A DNA stretch of 64,000 nt from Amycolatopsis nalaikhensis (GCF_030264295.1 NZ_CP127173.1:2239501-2303500); one strand, 5' to 3'; shown: positions 9,941-20,080, counted from the first letter of the stretch. Made by a program: numbers and translations. The notes: generated by a model not told the origin, from the sequence alone.

Positions 9941-12287
9941 CGCGCGCTCCCGCGCTTGATCGCGGCCAGGAGGTTCGGCGGCGTGATCGGCAACGCCGTG
10001 ATCTTGACGTCGTAGTCGCGCAACGCGTCCTCGACGGCGTGCGCGATCGCCGCGCCGCCGCCGATCACCCCGGCCTCGCCCATGCCCTTGAAACCGCCGG
10101 GGATGTGGTCGGCAGGCGTGCTCATGTGCGCGAGCGTGAACGGCGGCACCTCGGTCGCCGTCGGGAGCAGGTAGTCGCGGAACGTCCTGGTCAGCATCCG
10201 CCCGCCGTCGTCGAAGGTGAGTTCTTCGTAGAGCGCGCCGCCGACGGCCTGGGCCGCGCCGCCGTGCAGCTGGCCGTCGACGATCAGCGGGTTGATCACC
10301 GTGCCGCAGTCGTGCGCGATGAGGTAGCCGAGCAGCGTCACCACGCCCGTCTCGGGGTCGACTTCGGCGAGCACGGCCGTGCAGCCGAACGCCGTCGCGA
10401 CGTTGGCCGGGTCGTAGACCTCGGTCTCCTCCAGCGTCGGCGTCTCGTCTTCGGGCAGGAAGCCCTGCAGTCGCCGGTACGCCGCGTCGCCGACCTGGTC
10501 CATGCCGATGGAGCGGTCCGGGACGCCGGCGACGGAGATCCGGCCGTCCTCGACGACGAGGTCGTCCGGCGAGGCCTCGAGGATGTTGGCGGCGATCCGC
10601 AGCACCTTCGCCTTGAGCCGAGTCGCGGCGGTCAGCACGGCGGCCCCGCCGACGGCCGCCGCGCGGCTCGCGCCGGTGCCGTACCCGGTGTAGGGGCAGG
10701 AATCCGTGTCGCCGGAGACGACCGTGACGTGCTCGAGCGGCACGCCGAGCGCGTCGGCCGCCACCTGCGCCAGCGCGGTGTGGATGCCCTGCCCCATCGC
10801 CGACTGTCCGGTGTGGACGGTCACGTGCCCGGTGGCGTCGATCCGCACGACCTCTTCGTCGAACCCCGAATGCTGCAGCCCGCTCAAGTTCACGATCCGG
10901 CTCGGGCCGAAGGCGGTGAGCTCGTTGTGGAACGAGTACCCGATGCCCACGCAGGCGCCGCGCGCCCTCGCCTCGGCGACGCGCTCGGCCCAGCCCGCCT
11001 GCTCGACGGATTTCAGGCACAGGTCGAGGCATTCCTCGTAGCGTCCGCTGTCGAAGACGAACACCGGGCTCTGGTACGGGAACGCCTCGGGCGGCACGAA
11101 GTTCTTGCGCCGCACGGCATGCGCGTCCAGGCCGAGCTTCGCGGCGAGCAGCTCGACCATCCGCTCCTGTACGAAGTTCGCCTTCGGCAGACCCCAGCCG
11201 CGGTAGGAGCCGTACGGCGTCCGGTTGGTGACAACGGCGACGACGTCCATCCGCACGGCGGGGATCGCGTATGGCCCGGTGATGAGCGCCGCCGTGGTGA
11301 AGCAGGGACCGAAGGCGATCGTCCCGAGCTCGCCGCCGAGCACGCCGTGGACGGTGCCCCGCACGCCGGTGATCGTGCCGTCGGCCTTCGCGGCGTACTC
11401 GACGTCGATCTTCTGCTCGCGCGAATGGACGTTGGCGACGAAACTCTCGACGCGGTCTTCGATCAGCTTTACCGGCCGCCCCGCACGTCGCGAAAGCAGC
11501 GCGGCCAGGACTTCTTCGCCGTAGAAGTCGAACTTGTTGCCAAAGCCGCCACCGACGTCCGGCGTCCGCACGCGGATTTCGCGACGGGCAGGCCGAGGAC
11601 CTCGCCGAGCAGCTCACGGGCCAGGTTCGGCGCCTGCGTGGCGAGCCAGACGTCGAGCTGGCCGGTGAACGGGTCCCAGGTCGCGACGACACCGCGCGTC
11701 TCGAGGGGTGTCCCCATCTGTCGCGCGAAGCGGAAGGACTCGGCGAGCACGACGTCGGCGTCGGCGAAGGCGGAATCGACATCCCCGGCGGCGACGGTCG
11801 TGCGGGCGCAGACGTTGTCCGGCCAGTCGTCGTAGAGGCGAGGGGCGCTTTCGGCCGTCGCCTGTTCGAGCGTGCTGACGGCGGGGAGTTCCTCGTACTG
11901 GACGTCGATGAGTTCGAGGGCGTCTTCGGCGATGGCCCGGTCGCTCGCGGCGACGACGGCGACGCCCTGCCCGGGATAGCGGACGCGGTCGACGGCGAGC
12001 GGGTAGGCATCGGTGAGCCGCATGTCGGGAACGTTGCGCCAGACCACGGGCTGCGGGGCATGCACGGCGGCCTTGACCTCGGCGCCGGTGAGAACGACGG
12101 CGACCCCGGGCAACGCGGCGGCGGCGCGGAGATCGATGGATGTGATCCGCGCGTGCGGCAACGGACAGCGCAAAACGGCGGCTTCGAGCATCCGCGGCAG
12201 TGCGACGTCGTCGACGAAGCGAGCGCGCCCGGTCAGCAGCCGGAGATCTTCGGTGCGGAGCGCACGCGCTCCGATGAGCCCTCCCAC
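9937..12287 (-). CDS. Molybdenum hydroxylase catalytic subunit (CoxL/XdhB-like), single-base frameshift
   Basis: Joined length 783 residues. The N-terminal part (MGGLIGARALRTEDLRLLTG ... VQYEELPAV) is in one frame. After GLPVA the frame shifts at 11577-11579, where an A-run on the coding strand is one base short of reading AKIRVRTPDVGGGFGNK. Molybdopterin-binding segments follow (GGGFGNKFD, TGQSAMGQGIHTALAQ). The catalytic glutamate lies in GFKGMGEAGVIGG. The active-site loop reads YGSYRGWG, not the CODH form I (AYRCSFR) sequence, so CO oxidation is unlikely. Substrate unknown (aldehyde or N-heterocycle). The shift may be a sequence error. Confidence 0.87.
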
Positions 12288-12342
12288 GCGTCCACATTCC
12301 CATTCGAGGGGTGCGGCGCGCGTGGTACGAACGTGCGATCTT

Positions 12343-12840
12343 TCAGGCGTCCCGGGGTCGGAAGAAGGCCACGAGCCTTGCCTCGCTGAGCTGACCCCAG
12401 TCGCTGTTGACGGCGAGGAGGGCGGCGGCTCCGGTCGGGAACTTGGCCTGGACCTCGCGGGTGTCGTGCCCGTGCCCGGCGAGATGGAGGGTGAAGTCGC
12501 TGACGCCGGGCTCGTGCCCGACGAGAGCCAGTGTTTTCACTTCGGACGGCGTGCGGTGGGCGGCTTTGAGGAACTCGTCGACGTCGCCGCCGTAGAGGTC
12601 GTCGTCGTACTCGACCGGTGGCTTGGCCGGGAGGGCTTCGCTGACGCGCTGCCAGGTTTCGCGGGTGCGGGTCGCGGTGGAGCAGACGACCAGGTCGGGG
12701 ACGTGGCCGTGGTCGGTGAGCCAGTGGCCGAGCTTGGGGGCGTCGCGGATGCCGCGCGGGGCGAGGGGGCGTTCGCGGTCGGGGAGGTCGTCCGACCAGT
12801 CCGACTTGGCGTGCCGGAGCACGATCAGCCACCTGTCCAT
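12343..12840 (-). CDS. SixA-like histidine phosphatase
   Basis: 165 residues of the histidine phosphatase superfamily. It has the catalytic RH motif at the N terminus (LIVLRHAKSDW), a conserved Arg (STATRTRETW) and the second His (LALVGHEPGVSDF). The short length is that of SixA phosphohistidine phosphatases. The physiological phosphoprotein is unknown. It overlaps the next upstream gene by 16 bases on the same strand, so it may be co-transcribed with the sigma-factor pair. Confidence 0.9.
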   Translation of the reverse strand: MDRWLIVLRHAKSDWSDDLPDRERPLAPRGIRDAPKLGHWLTDHGHVPDLVVCSTATRTRETWQRVSEALPAKPPVEYDDDLYGGDVDEFLKAAHRTPSEVKTLALVGHEPGVSDFTLHLAGHGHDTREVQAKFPTGAAALLAVNSDWGQLSEARLVAFFRPRDA

Positions 12841-13346
12841 GGCGTCACCCTAGCGAGCCCCAGTGCGGCGCACGTACCGGAATCTCCGGGGAAAACTCCG
12901 ATGGCTCCTGCGGTCGCGTTGACGGCGTCGTCGGTGAGGACGCACGCGACGAGCGGGGGGATGTGGTCGGCTTCGGGTGGCTGGAAGCCGTACACGTTGG
13001 ATCGCCAGCTGTCGGCGCAGATCTGCATGATGTCGACGGTGACGTCGCCGCGCCCGCCGTGGCCGCCGATGCCGACCGGGATGTGCTGGTTCGGCGAGTC
13101 GCTGGTGATGTCGGCTGTTCGGTAGCAATAGGCGATCTCCCGCTCGGTGGGGACGCCCGGGTCTCCGGCCGAACCAAGCCCCAGGACGACTCCGCTGGTG
13201 ATCACGCCGACTCCCGAGACGACGGCGGCTGTCGCGACGGCACTGCGCCGCGCTCGGCCTTTGGCCTCGATGGCGTTGAAGTCGAGGGTCAGGGGTGGTT
13301 CGTCGGTGCCCAGGGCTTGGACCAGGAGGTCCTTCTCGTTCGTCAT
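12825..13346 (-). CDS. Membrane-anchored protein partnered with ECF sigma factor (putative anti-sigma)
   Basis: 173 residues. A short cytoplasmic N terminus (MTNEKDLLVQALGTDEPPLTL) is followed by one membrane helix (VATAAVVSGVGVITSGVVLGL) and an extracytoplasmic domain with four cysteines. It overlaps the sigma-factor stop by four bases. This arrangement is usual for SigE-family sigma factors with a membrane partner that holds the sigma factor inactive until an envelope signal. No zinc HxxxCxxC motif is seen, so the anti-sigma role is inferred from position only. Confidence 0.65.
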   Translation of the reverse strand: MTNEKDLLVQALGTDEPPLTLDFNAIEAKGRARRSAVATAAVVSGVGVITSGVVLGLGSAGDPGVPTEREIAYCYRTADITSDSPNQHIPVGIGGHGGRGDVTVDIMQICADSWRSNVYGFQPPEADHIPPLVACVLTDDAVNATAGAIGVFPGDSGTCAALGLARVTPWTGG

Positions 13347-13843
13347 CGGACGCTCCCCTCGATGGGCTCGGTGTTCTCGCCGAGAAGCTGCCGAAGGGTG
13401 GCGAGGCCGCGGGCGGCTTGAGACTTGACGGTCCCTTCGGATATTCGGAGCACTTTGGCGGCTTCGGCGTTGGTGAGATCGCTGAAGAACCGCAGGACCA
13501 GCACGGCTCGCTGCTTCGGCGGCACCTTCTGCAGGGCCGTGCGAACGTCCAAGGCCGCGGCGGCCTCGGGGTCGTCGACCGGTGTGTCCGGCAGCGCGTT
13601 CCGCAGTTCGGCGCGGCGGTACGGCCGACGAGTCTCGTCGATGGCCAACCGCGAGATCACCCGTCGGGCGTAGGCGTCGATCCCAGCTGGGTCGAGCCGG
13701 TGGCGGCGGACGTACATCCGCAGCAAGGCCGTCTGGACCAGGTCTTCGGCCAGCGACCAGTCACCGCACATCAGGAAAGCTTCGCGGCGCCAGACGACGG
13801 CGCGTTCGCGAACGAGCTGACTGAACTCCCACCGATCGGCCAC
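13343..13843 (-). CDS. SigE-family ECF RNA polymerase sigma factor
   Basis: 166 residues starting at GTG, with GAGAGGGG upstream; an in-frame ATG 51 bases earlier lacks a ribosome site. Region 2 (FLMCGDWSLAEDLVQTALLRMYVRR) and region 4 (LQKVPPKQRAVLVLRFFSDLTNAEAAKVL) are intact, ending with a helix-turn-helix (ISEGTVKSQAARGLATL). It directs transcription in response to an extracellular stress, probably under control of the downstream membrane protein. Confidence 0.9.
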   Translation of the reverse strand: MADRWEFSQLVRERAVVWRREAFLMCGDWSLAEDLVQTALLRMYVRRHRLDPAGIDAYARRVISRLAIDETRRPYRRAELRNALPDTPVDDPEAAAALDVRTALQKVPPKQRAVLVLRFFSDLTNAEAAKVLRISEGTVKSQAARGLATLRQLLGENTEPIEGSVR

Positions 13844-13950
13844 GACCACCCCTCTCGCAGGTACATACGAGAGGGAGGCGGCAAACCGTTGCATCGCGGA
13901 CCGGGAACTCGGGTGTGCTCGAGACTGGCCGCTGACCAGGGAGTTTGAGT

Positions 13951-13993
13951 GGGCCGCCTGGGGCTCGAACCCAGAACCTACGGATTAAAAGTC
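13951..13993 (-). other. tRNA-Lys 3' fragment = attachment site of integrated element
   Basis: Read leftward, these 43 bases give the 3' part of an anticodon arm with the TTTT of a Lys (TTT) anticodon, the variable loop, a perfect T-arm (GGTTCTGGGTTCGAGCCCC) and the acceptor 3' strand. The 5' half of a tRNA does not continue beyond 13993. A bare tRNA 3' end 1.2 kb from a tyrosine integrase is the classical attL/attR scar. The intact tRNA gene should lie at the other end of the element, which I do not see in this window. Confidence 0.8.
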
Positions 13994-14013
13994 TACGGGA
14001 AACCAATGTCGGC

Positions 14014-14103
14014 GAGTGTCACCGAATGCCGCCTTGTGCCAATAAATGCAGGTCAGCCGACATCTTCACCGTTTTTCAGTGTCGCGGAGTGTCGCCCAGT
14101 GTC
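14014..14103 (+). repeat. Phased (C/G)AGTGTC repeats beside att site
   Basis: The heptamer (C/G)AGTGTC occurs at 14014-14020 and then at 14077-14083, 14087-14093 and 14097-14103. The last three are spaced exactly 10 bases, one helical turn. Repeats of this type next to an att core are usual for integrase arm sites or excisionase sites. Confidence 0.5.
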
Positions 14104-14337
14104 AGGCTCTACTTCGGCAACGGAGCCCCATCGGAGACGCACTACCCATGATTCTGGGTCATTGCGGACCCACCGTCAATCATCCGAAGGCGCCGTGTTG
14201 TGCACCGCTGATCGCGAGCGACAGCAACCCAAGGGTGGCGTTGAAGCTCACAGCCGGCAGCTGTCCGACCACGCCCGCCAGCCTCTCGCGACCCACCCTT
14301 ACTCCCAGCCTCATTGACCGCCGCTTCGGCTGCAGGG

Positions 14338-14592
14338 TCATGAAGTGCTGCGCTTGCGAGCGCGTGCTTGCGAAGACAGGAGCGCCAACCGCACAAAGTG
14401 CGCCCTCCGCAACGCCTCCGCCCGCTTCATCCGCTCGTCGTGCGGTAACACACCGCCCGGATCGACCTGCCTCGTCCACCGGTCGTCGAAACCACGTCGA
14501 GCTGGCGCGGTTGCGGCGGTCCGGTCGTCGCAATACGCCCATCGCGTGTAGCTGGCAACGCGTGCCGCCATGGATCGCTGCTCCGGCGTCAC
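14338..14592 (-). CDS. Small actinobacterial protein of unknown function
   Basis: 84 residues from GTG. The sequence is rich in Arg and Ala, with blocks TRWAYCDDRTAATAPARRGF, QVDPGGVLPHDERMKRAEAL and RAHFVRLALLSSQARA. These match in character a small protein very common in actinomycetes near integrated elements. It is probably helical and basic; function unknown. It overlaps the next upstream small gene by four bases (GTGA), so the two form a unit. Confidence 0.75.
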   Translation of the reverse strand: MTPEQRSMAARVASYTRWAYCDDRTAATAPARRGFDDRWTRQVDPGGVLPHDERMKRAEALRRAHFVRLALLSSQARARKRSTS

Positions 14593-14759
14593 GACTTCTC
14601 CCGGCGGACCGGACCGACCTGGCCATGATCGGCCCGGACCGGTGGCAGGAGACGTCGAATCTCGGACATCGCGGCATCAGAGAGCGGCGGCGCGGACCGC
14701 ACCACACGAGCAATGAACTCTTCCCGAGTCTCGCCGGGCTGACACCTTAAGATCATCAT
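14589..14759 (-). CDS. Very small protein paired with the 84-residue protein
   Basis: 56 residues: MMILRCQPGETREEF, then IARVVRSAPPLSDAAMSEIR, RLLPPVRADHG and a basic tail. The 'APPLSDAAMSEIRRLL' block resembles short actinobacterial proteins that precede the 84-residue type in mobile regions. Support comes from the four-base stop-start overlap and family resemblance. The exact start is uncertain (two ATGs in a row, no clear ribosome site). Confidence 0.6.
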   Translation of the reverse strand: MMILRCQPGETREEFIARVVRSAPPLSDAAMSEIRRLLPPVRADHGQVGPVRREKS

Positions 14760-15173
14760 CAAGTCTTGAACACGCAGCCAAGCCCGCGCCCGCCGAACAC
14801 GGCAAGATCACTCAGAAATGACCCCACCTCGGACGCCGCCGGGGTCATCGCCGTTATCGCCACAGGCCGCGCCAGGTCGAAGCTCGTGACTGGAGATCGC
14901 ATCTCGTCCCAGCTGAGCATTCGACGCCACCGCATATCTGTCCTTTGTGGTCTACGATCACGGCAGCGACCGAGGTCAATGCCACACTGCCAAATTCCGC
15001 CCATCGTCACGCTGCCCTGTAACGAATAGGCCTTCTTCTGTGGACACTCGCCGGACACGGGTTCACGATCAAGTCCGGTGGCGATTCGCCGTGTTCACGG
15101 CAGTACACCGCCACTTCGCCCGCCTATGACGCAGCAGTGGTCACGGGTTTCGTTGTGAATGAGGTGCATGGCC

Positions 15174-16512
15174 ATGACATCAGATGATGGATTGTTCAAA
15201 CGATGCGGGTGTCACGACCCCGTGACGGGTCGCAGGTCGGGGAGCCGGTGCCCGCAACTGGCGGCGCGGGGGCATGGGAGCTGGTATTTCCGGCTGGAGA
15301 TACCGCCAGGGAAAAACGGCAGGCGACGGCAGCTGCGCCGCGGTGGCTTCGCCTCACGGAAAGCAGCAGGCGCGGCGCGGGACTTCTTGAGCAAACCCGC
15401 CACCCTGGACGGCACTTCGGGCTCGGCGACAACGGTGGCGCAGTGGTTGCGGTTGTGGCTGGAAAGCCGGGAGAACCTCGCGCCGTCCACGATGCGCAGC
15501 TACGCCATGCACGCCCGGCGCCACCTCATACCGAACCTGGGGCGGGAACGGGTCACCGAGCTGACCCCGGCCCGGGTGCAGGCGATGTTTACCTCCCTGA
15601 TCCGCACGCACGCGGCCACCGGCCGGCCGTTGTCGGTGGCGACGCTACAGCGTATCCAGGCCACCCTGCGCGTCGCGCTCAACGCCGCGGTCCGTCGGGG
15701 TCTGCTGGCTTCGAACCCGGCGCGCTTCGTGGAGCTGCCGTCCAGGTCGAAGCCCCATCCGGTGGTGTGGACCGCGACCCGGATCGCGCTGTGGCAGGCG
15801 GGCGGGATACGGTCGGCGGTCGCGGTCTGGACCGCTGCCCAGACCGCTGAGTTCCTTGCCTGGCTCCGCCGGAGCGAGCATCCGCTGTACGTGTTGTTCC
15901 ACCTCGTCGCGCTGCTCGGGCTGCGGCGCGGCGAAGTGGCCGGGTTGCAGTGGGCCGATGTCGACCTGCGGGCGAGAACGGTCACCGTGGCCCGTCAAGT
16001 CCGTCAGGTCGGCAAGCACCTGGAAGCTCGCGGCGCCGAAAAGCGCCTCCAGCAACCGGGTGATCGCCCTGGACCACACGACAGCCGCGCTGCTGCAGGG
16101 TCTACGGATCGAATGGCTGGCCACCCACCCAGGCAGCAGTGAACCGGTCGGGTTTCTCTTCCCCGACCACTCCGGTGCTCCGTTGCGGCCGGACTTCCTG
16201 ACTGTCATCTTCCGTCGGCTCAACACCGCATCAGGGCTTCCGCCGGTACGGCTGCACGACCTCCGCCACGGAGCCGCCAGCCTCTCCCTCGCCGCAGGCA
16301 ACGACCTGCGCACCGTCCAAGCCCTGCTCGGCCACTCCAGCATCACGCTGACCGCCGACACCTACGCCGCTGTCCTGCCAGACCTCGCCCACCACGCCGC
16401 CGAAGCCACCGCCCGCCTCCTCCACGACGCCACCTGCCCTCGCTCCGGACGGCGGCGTCCAGTCCGGCGAACCCACCTGGGCCGCAAACACAAATCCGGC
16501 GCCAGGGGGTAA
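15174..16512 (+). CDS. Tyrosine-type site-specific integrase (single-base frameshift)
   Basis: 445 residues when joined. An N-terminal zinc-finger-like and arm-binding region (FKRCGCHDPVTGRRSGSRC), a core-binding SAM-like domain (TVAQWLRLWLESRENLAPST) and the catalytic domain are present. Catalytic residues are Arg in LLGLRRGEVAGLQW, His-x-x-Arg in LHDLRHGAAS, His in LLGHSS and the nucleophile Tyr in TADTYAAVLP. The frame shifts near 16025 (an extra G in 'gaagctcgcgg'; ELAAPKSASS expected). Start chosen for GAGGTG seven bases upstream. It sits next to the tRNA-Lys scar it presumably used. If the shift is real, the element is locked in place. Confidence 0.85.
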
Positions 16513-16516
16513 GACA

Positions 16517-16625
16517 GCGGGACGACATGCGGCTCTCGTCCTAAACTGGCACCGGTCGGAGTACCCGTGGGTGGGGCGAGGTGAGGGCGTGCTGTACGCC
16601 GTGGCTGGAGATGACCGCACCGGAG
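16517..16625 (+). repeat. Truncated duplicate of the promoter and 5' end of the gene at 22161
   Basis: From CTAAACTGGCACCGGTC at 16541 through GTG...GGAGATGACCGCACCGGA, this segment closely matches 22115-22198, including the leader GTGGGTGG and the first codons of the gene at 22161. A two-base loss (GTGTGGCTGG to GTGGCTGG) breaks the frame. The weaker match extends back to 16517/22089. It marks a segmental duplication inside the island. Confidence 0.75.
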
Positions 16626-16680
16626 TCACTGGCCGAACCAGCCGCCACTGACCACCGGACCCACCAGGGAAACTGTGCCC

Positions 16681-17309
16681 ATGACCCACTTCGCCCTGTC
16701 CGGACCGCTCACCTGGATCGGCCCTTCGGCACCGTCGCCGCTTCGCGAACGTCAACGGACAAACAATACCGAAGCGGTCTGCATCGGCGAGGCTATTCCC
16801 GTCGACCTCGCCGATGTCGCAGCGAAGGCCGTTCAGGAGACCCAGGCCGAAGCCGCGGAGCAAGGCGTGATGGTCGAGGTCGATTGTGTGCCGGTGCTCG
16901 TGGACGGCGACCCCACGCTCCCCGGCCGGCTCGCCGTCAATTTGCTGCACAACGCCATTCGGCACAACGAGCCCGGCGGACACGTCCAGGTCCGGGTAGC
17001 CCACGACCCCGGCCATCCGACGCCGACCGTGTCCAACACCGGCCCCCGGTTCCCGACGAGCTGATCGGGGAACTGTTCAAGCCGTTCGTCCGGGCCGCGC
17101 CCCGTACCCGCGGCGGCCACGGGATCGGCATGGCGATCATCCGCGCGGTCACCGACGCGCACGGCGGCACGGTCTCCGCGCGGCTTAACCCCGGCGGCGG
17201 CCTGACCGTCACCGTTGCCTTTACCGAAGCGGAGAACATTGCCCAACGCCGCGAAATCCCCGGTCCGGCTGAATGGGACACAGCCGGACGAGCACGTCCC
17301 GGCGTGTAG
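16681..17309 (+). pseudogene. Sensor histidine kinase remnant (ATPase domain only, frameshifted)
   Basis: Only the end of a histidine kinase survives. The last part of the phosphoacceptor region/linker (IPVDLADVAAKAVQETQAEA) is followed by the ATPase domain with the N box (LAVNLLHNAIRHNEPGG), G1-like (VSNTGP), F box (GELFKPFVRA) and G2 (GHGIGMAIIRAV). The frame shifts at about 17040-17045 where a C-run is one base short. No sensor domain or phosphoacceptor His is present, and no response regulator is adjacent. Codons before about 16790 look unrelated. Likely a fossil. Confidence 0.75.
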
Positions 17310-17336
17310 GAATTCCGCTGGGGGGGGAATTGCGAA

Positions 17337-17570
17337 ATGCCGAAGAAGCGGTTGAAGGCAACGATCGCGGGCGGTGTGGTCCTCGCCGGACTGCTCGCCG
17401 GCGCGAGCGTCGCCTACGCGACAACGGGCGAGGGCGGGGGCTGCGGCCAGGCTCCCGCCATGACCAGCGCCAGCGGCCCCACCGGCGGCACGGCCGACCC
17501 GAGCGCCGGTCCGCCGGACGACCCGCTGTGTGTTGCCCGGGTCGCCCCCTTGCCGCCCACCTCCTACTGA
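17337..17570 (+). CDS. Small secreted protein
   Basis: 77 residues with a clear signal peptide (MPKKRLKATIAGGVVLAGLL, cleavage near AYA-TT). The mature part is short, Gly/Pro/Ala-rich, with two cysteines (GGGCGQAP and DPLCVARV), which could form one disulfide. ATG follows GGGGGGGAATTGCGAA, a weak purine-rich site. Function unknown; island context. Confidence 0.55.
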   Translation: MPKKRLKATIAGGVVLAGLLAGASVAYATTGEGGGCGQAPAMTSASGPTGGTADPSAGPPDDPLCVARVAPLPPTSY

Positions 17571-17852
17571 CGGTGAGCGCAACGCCGGGCCTGGTCGGGC
17601 GTTGCGTCGTCGACGAGATCTACCCGACAACGACGCTGTTCTCGCCGGCAAGAAGGATCAAGCCGTCGTCGGCAGCGCTGGCCAGCACACGGCGTCCGGA
17701 CCTGCAGCAGTGTCAGCGCCAAGAGCTCACCGGCTTTCATAGCGGCAGCGATGTATGCGAGCAGGTCGACGCCTATGCTGGTGCGGATGAGGGGAAAGAT
17801 CGTTTTCGACGTGTGCCTGAGGGTGACGAGTTCGGTGGAGTCCTTGCCGTGG

Positions 17853-19547
17853 ATGGCCGGGACGGTGACACTGTTACGAATAGGCGCGGACGGCTTGGTC
17901 ACCCAGGCCAAGACTGACGCCGCGAAGCGCGCGATGCTCGGTGCCGCCGAAGAGAGTGACCTGCTGATCGTGGCTTGGCCAGGTGAGTGGAGCCAGGATC
18001 TCTTCGTCGTCGACGACCTGCCGGCGGCCAGACTCGCTGTCGGTCTCCCACGCCGGAGGGTGGCTCCCGCCGTGACGGCGAACGAGCACCCTGAACCTTC
18101 CTTGGGTACCGGCTGGTCCTCCGCCGAGTCGCAAGGTCTGTGGGGACGCCTGGCCGCGTTGCCGGGGCTGCCGGAAGAAGGAAAGCGGCAACTCGTCGAC
18201 AAAGCCGCTCAGTGGATATCCTCGCGGGGGATCAAGCCGCTGCTCGCTCGGACGGACCTCGACAACGAGACGCGGCAGAGACTGCTGGCCGGTGTGGAGT
18301 CGTGGGACGCCGCGGATCTCGTCGCTGCCGACTGCTGCACTGCCGCGGAGGCTCTCGAACTGCTGAACCGGTTTCCCGCCAAGGCAAGCGTTCTCGGAGC
18401 CGCGCTACAGCGGCCCGAGATCTCGCAGACAGCCATGCGCGAGGTCGCCACACTGTCCTACGACGACGCCGCGAAGCTTTGGTGGGATGCCAAGAACTGG
18501 CCCGCTCAGACGAAAACGCAACTCGCCGCGACCATCCTCGACGTGGTGCTCGGTTCGCAGCCGCCGGAACCCCCGTCCGAAGTCCCAGGCTGGCGGGATC
18601 GGCACACCCCGGAGATGCTGCTCAGAGACCTGATCGCCGAGCAGCCGTCCGATCGGCGCGAGGAACTGCTGTCCCACCCCGAACTGGGTTCACGGATCAG
18701 GCGCGCGTTTCTCGCCGCCGACGAACTCACCGACACCGAACTACTTCAGTGCCTGCCGGAATTGAAGACCGCGGAGGCCACTGATGTGCTCGCTTATCTG
18801 AAGCGGTTTCCACGACTCACGCAGCTCGCGCGAGACGAGGTGGGCGACGTGATCGCCGACATGATCGCCGGCGGATGGGATCCGGTGCGGATCGCCCACG
18901 CGGGCGAATGGGCCGACCTCGTCGTGGTCGCCCGCGCGACCACCCGTTCCGCGTGCGTCGATGCCTTGGTGACCGCCGCCGTAGACGCCCGACCACGACA
19001 GCAGGTCTCGCACTATCAGCTCGTCGACGCGATCGTGGCAAACCCCGCGGCATCGACCTCGCAGCTCCGTCGCCTGTTCGAGCACCTATCGGACGATCAC
19101 CTCCGTGACATCGAGGAGTCACTGCCCGCCCGCAGCCGCGCACGTCGTCTGTGCGCAGAGGTGCTCACCGCTCGGCAATCGCGTACGGTCTCCGCAGCCC
19201 GGCCGGCGCCGACCACGGAAAACCTGCCGACGGACGAGGAACTCTCGGCGATGGCAGACCCGGTGGCGGCGCTTGCCGACCTCCTCCGCGATCGAGGCCG
19301 AGAGCGGGACGCAATCGTCGCTCACGCCCTCAGCTCCGCCCACATGACCGACGACCTCGCTTGGCGCATGCCTGTGCGCGAGCTCGAGCGCCATCCCGTG
19401 TACGGGCCGCGGCTCGCGGCGAAAGTCGCCGAAATCTGCGGTGATTCGCCCGACCGATGGCGGGCGTTCGCCGCAGCGTGGGGAACACAGACACAACTCC
19501 TCACCACGACCTTGTTCAAACGGATCGAAGCGGCGCGCGGCGACTAA
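17853..19547 (+). CDS. Large island protein of unknown function, helical repeats
   Basis: 565 residues from the ATG of MAGTVTLLRIGADG; the frame is open from 17751, and a GTG at 17835 is also possible. The N-terminal 60 residues look like a small alpha/beta domain (SDLLIVAWPGEWSQDLFVVDD). The rest is alpha-helical with repeated Leu/Ala-rich helix pairs (CTAAEALELLNRFPAKASVL; TAEATDVLAYLKRFPRLTQL), suggesting a HEAT-like solenoid. No membrane segments or catalytic motif are seen. Codon usage is normal for the genome, so it is a real gene. I do not recognise the family. Confidence 0.65.
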   Translation: MAGTVTLLRIGADGLVTQAKTDAAKRAMLGAAEESDLLIVAWPGEWSQDLFVVDDLPAARLAVGLPRRRVAPAVTANEHPEPSLGTGWSSAESQGLWGRLAALPGLPEEGKRQLVDKAAQWISSRGIKPLLARTDLDNETRQRLLAGVESWDAADLVAADCCTAAEALELLNRFPAKASVLGAALQRPEISQTAMREVATLSYDDAAKLWWDAKNWPAQTKTQLAATILDVVLGSQPPEPPSEVPGWRDRHTPEMLLRDLIAEQPSDRREELLSHPELGSRIRRAFLAADELTDTELLQCLPELKTAEATDVLAYLKRFPRLTQLARDEVGDVIADMIAGGWDPVRIAHAGEWADLVVVARATTRSACVDALVTAAVDARPRQQVSHYQLVDAIVANPAASTSQLRRLFEHLSDDHLRDIEESLPARSRARRLCAEVLTARQSRTVSAARPAPTTENLPTDEELSAMADPVAALADLLRDRGRERDAIVAHALSSAHMTDDLAWRMPVRELERHPVYGPRLAAKVAEICGDSPDRWRAFAAAWGTQTQLLTTTLFKRIEAARGD

Positions 19548-19685
19548 CCCATGAGCTTCCGACTTGTCCGGACTTCTCGACCTGAGGTGTCCGGACAATC
19601 AGAGAGTCATCCGAGGCCGACGAGTGGCAACGACGAGCCCATATCGACGTCCGTGCCAGACATGCCAGCCCGCACCATGCGCCCA

Positions 19686-20080
19686 GAACTGGCTGCTCCG
19701 AAAAGTACCTCCAGGAACCGAATGATCGCCCTCGACTACACGATAGCCGCCCAGCTGCAGGGTCTGCGGATCGAGTGGCTGGCCACCCCGGCACCGACGA
19801 ACCGGTCAGGTGGCCGGGACCAACGCCGAGGTCGACCGTCGCGCCCGGCACCGGTCGAGCAGCCACCCGTCATCCCGGCAGGCGACGCATCACCGGATGA
19901 GGTCACCACCGGCATGTCGCCACACGACGCCACTCGCGCGCCCAACGGCCGGGTCTTCGCCGCCAACGAAAACGGCCGCAGCGTCGCGGTCACCCAGGAC
20001 GGCAAGCTCGTCCACATCTTCAGCGACGTCACCCAGCCCGCCGGGCTGGCGGCGGTAGGCGTCGCACGACCACTTCGGCC
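19686..20080 (+). pseudogene. Integrase fragment fused to unrelated sequence
   Basis: Residues ELAAPKSTSRNRMIALDYT and QLQGLRIEWLATPA repeat, with many substitutions, the integrase segment at 16027-16140 (ELAAPKSASSNRVIALDHT, LLQGLRIEWLATHP). Similarity stops near 19815. The same open frame then reads into a block (PNGRVFAANENGRSVAVTQD, GKLVHIFSDVTQPAGLAAVG) that looks like a beta-propeller or Rhs-type scrap. The composite is best seen as debris from recombination rather than a gene. Confidence 0.7.

Noticed and set aside
10039..11835. 598-codon plus-strand open frame
   Set aside because: Antisense shadow of the molybdenum hydroxylase large subunit, typical of GC-rich third positions.
9937..12287. 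Aerobic CO dehydrogenase
   Set aside because: The active-site loop is YGSYRGWG rather than AYRCSFR, so only a general molybdenum hydroxylase can be supported.
13951..13993. Complete tRNA gene
   Set aside because: Only the 3' part from the anticodon onward is present; no D-arm or 5' acceptor strand follows.
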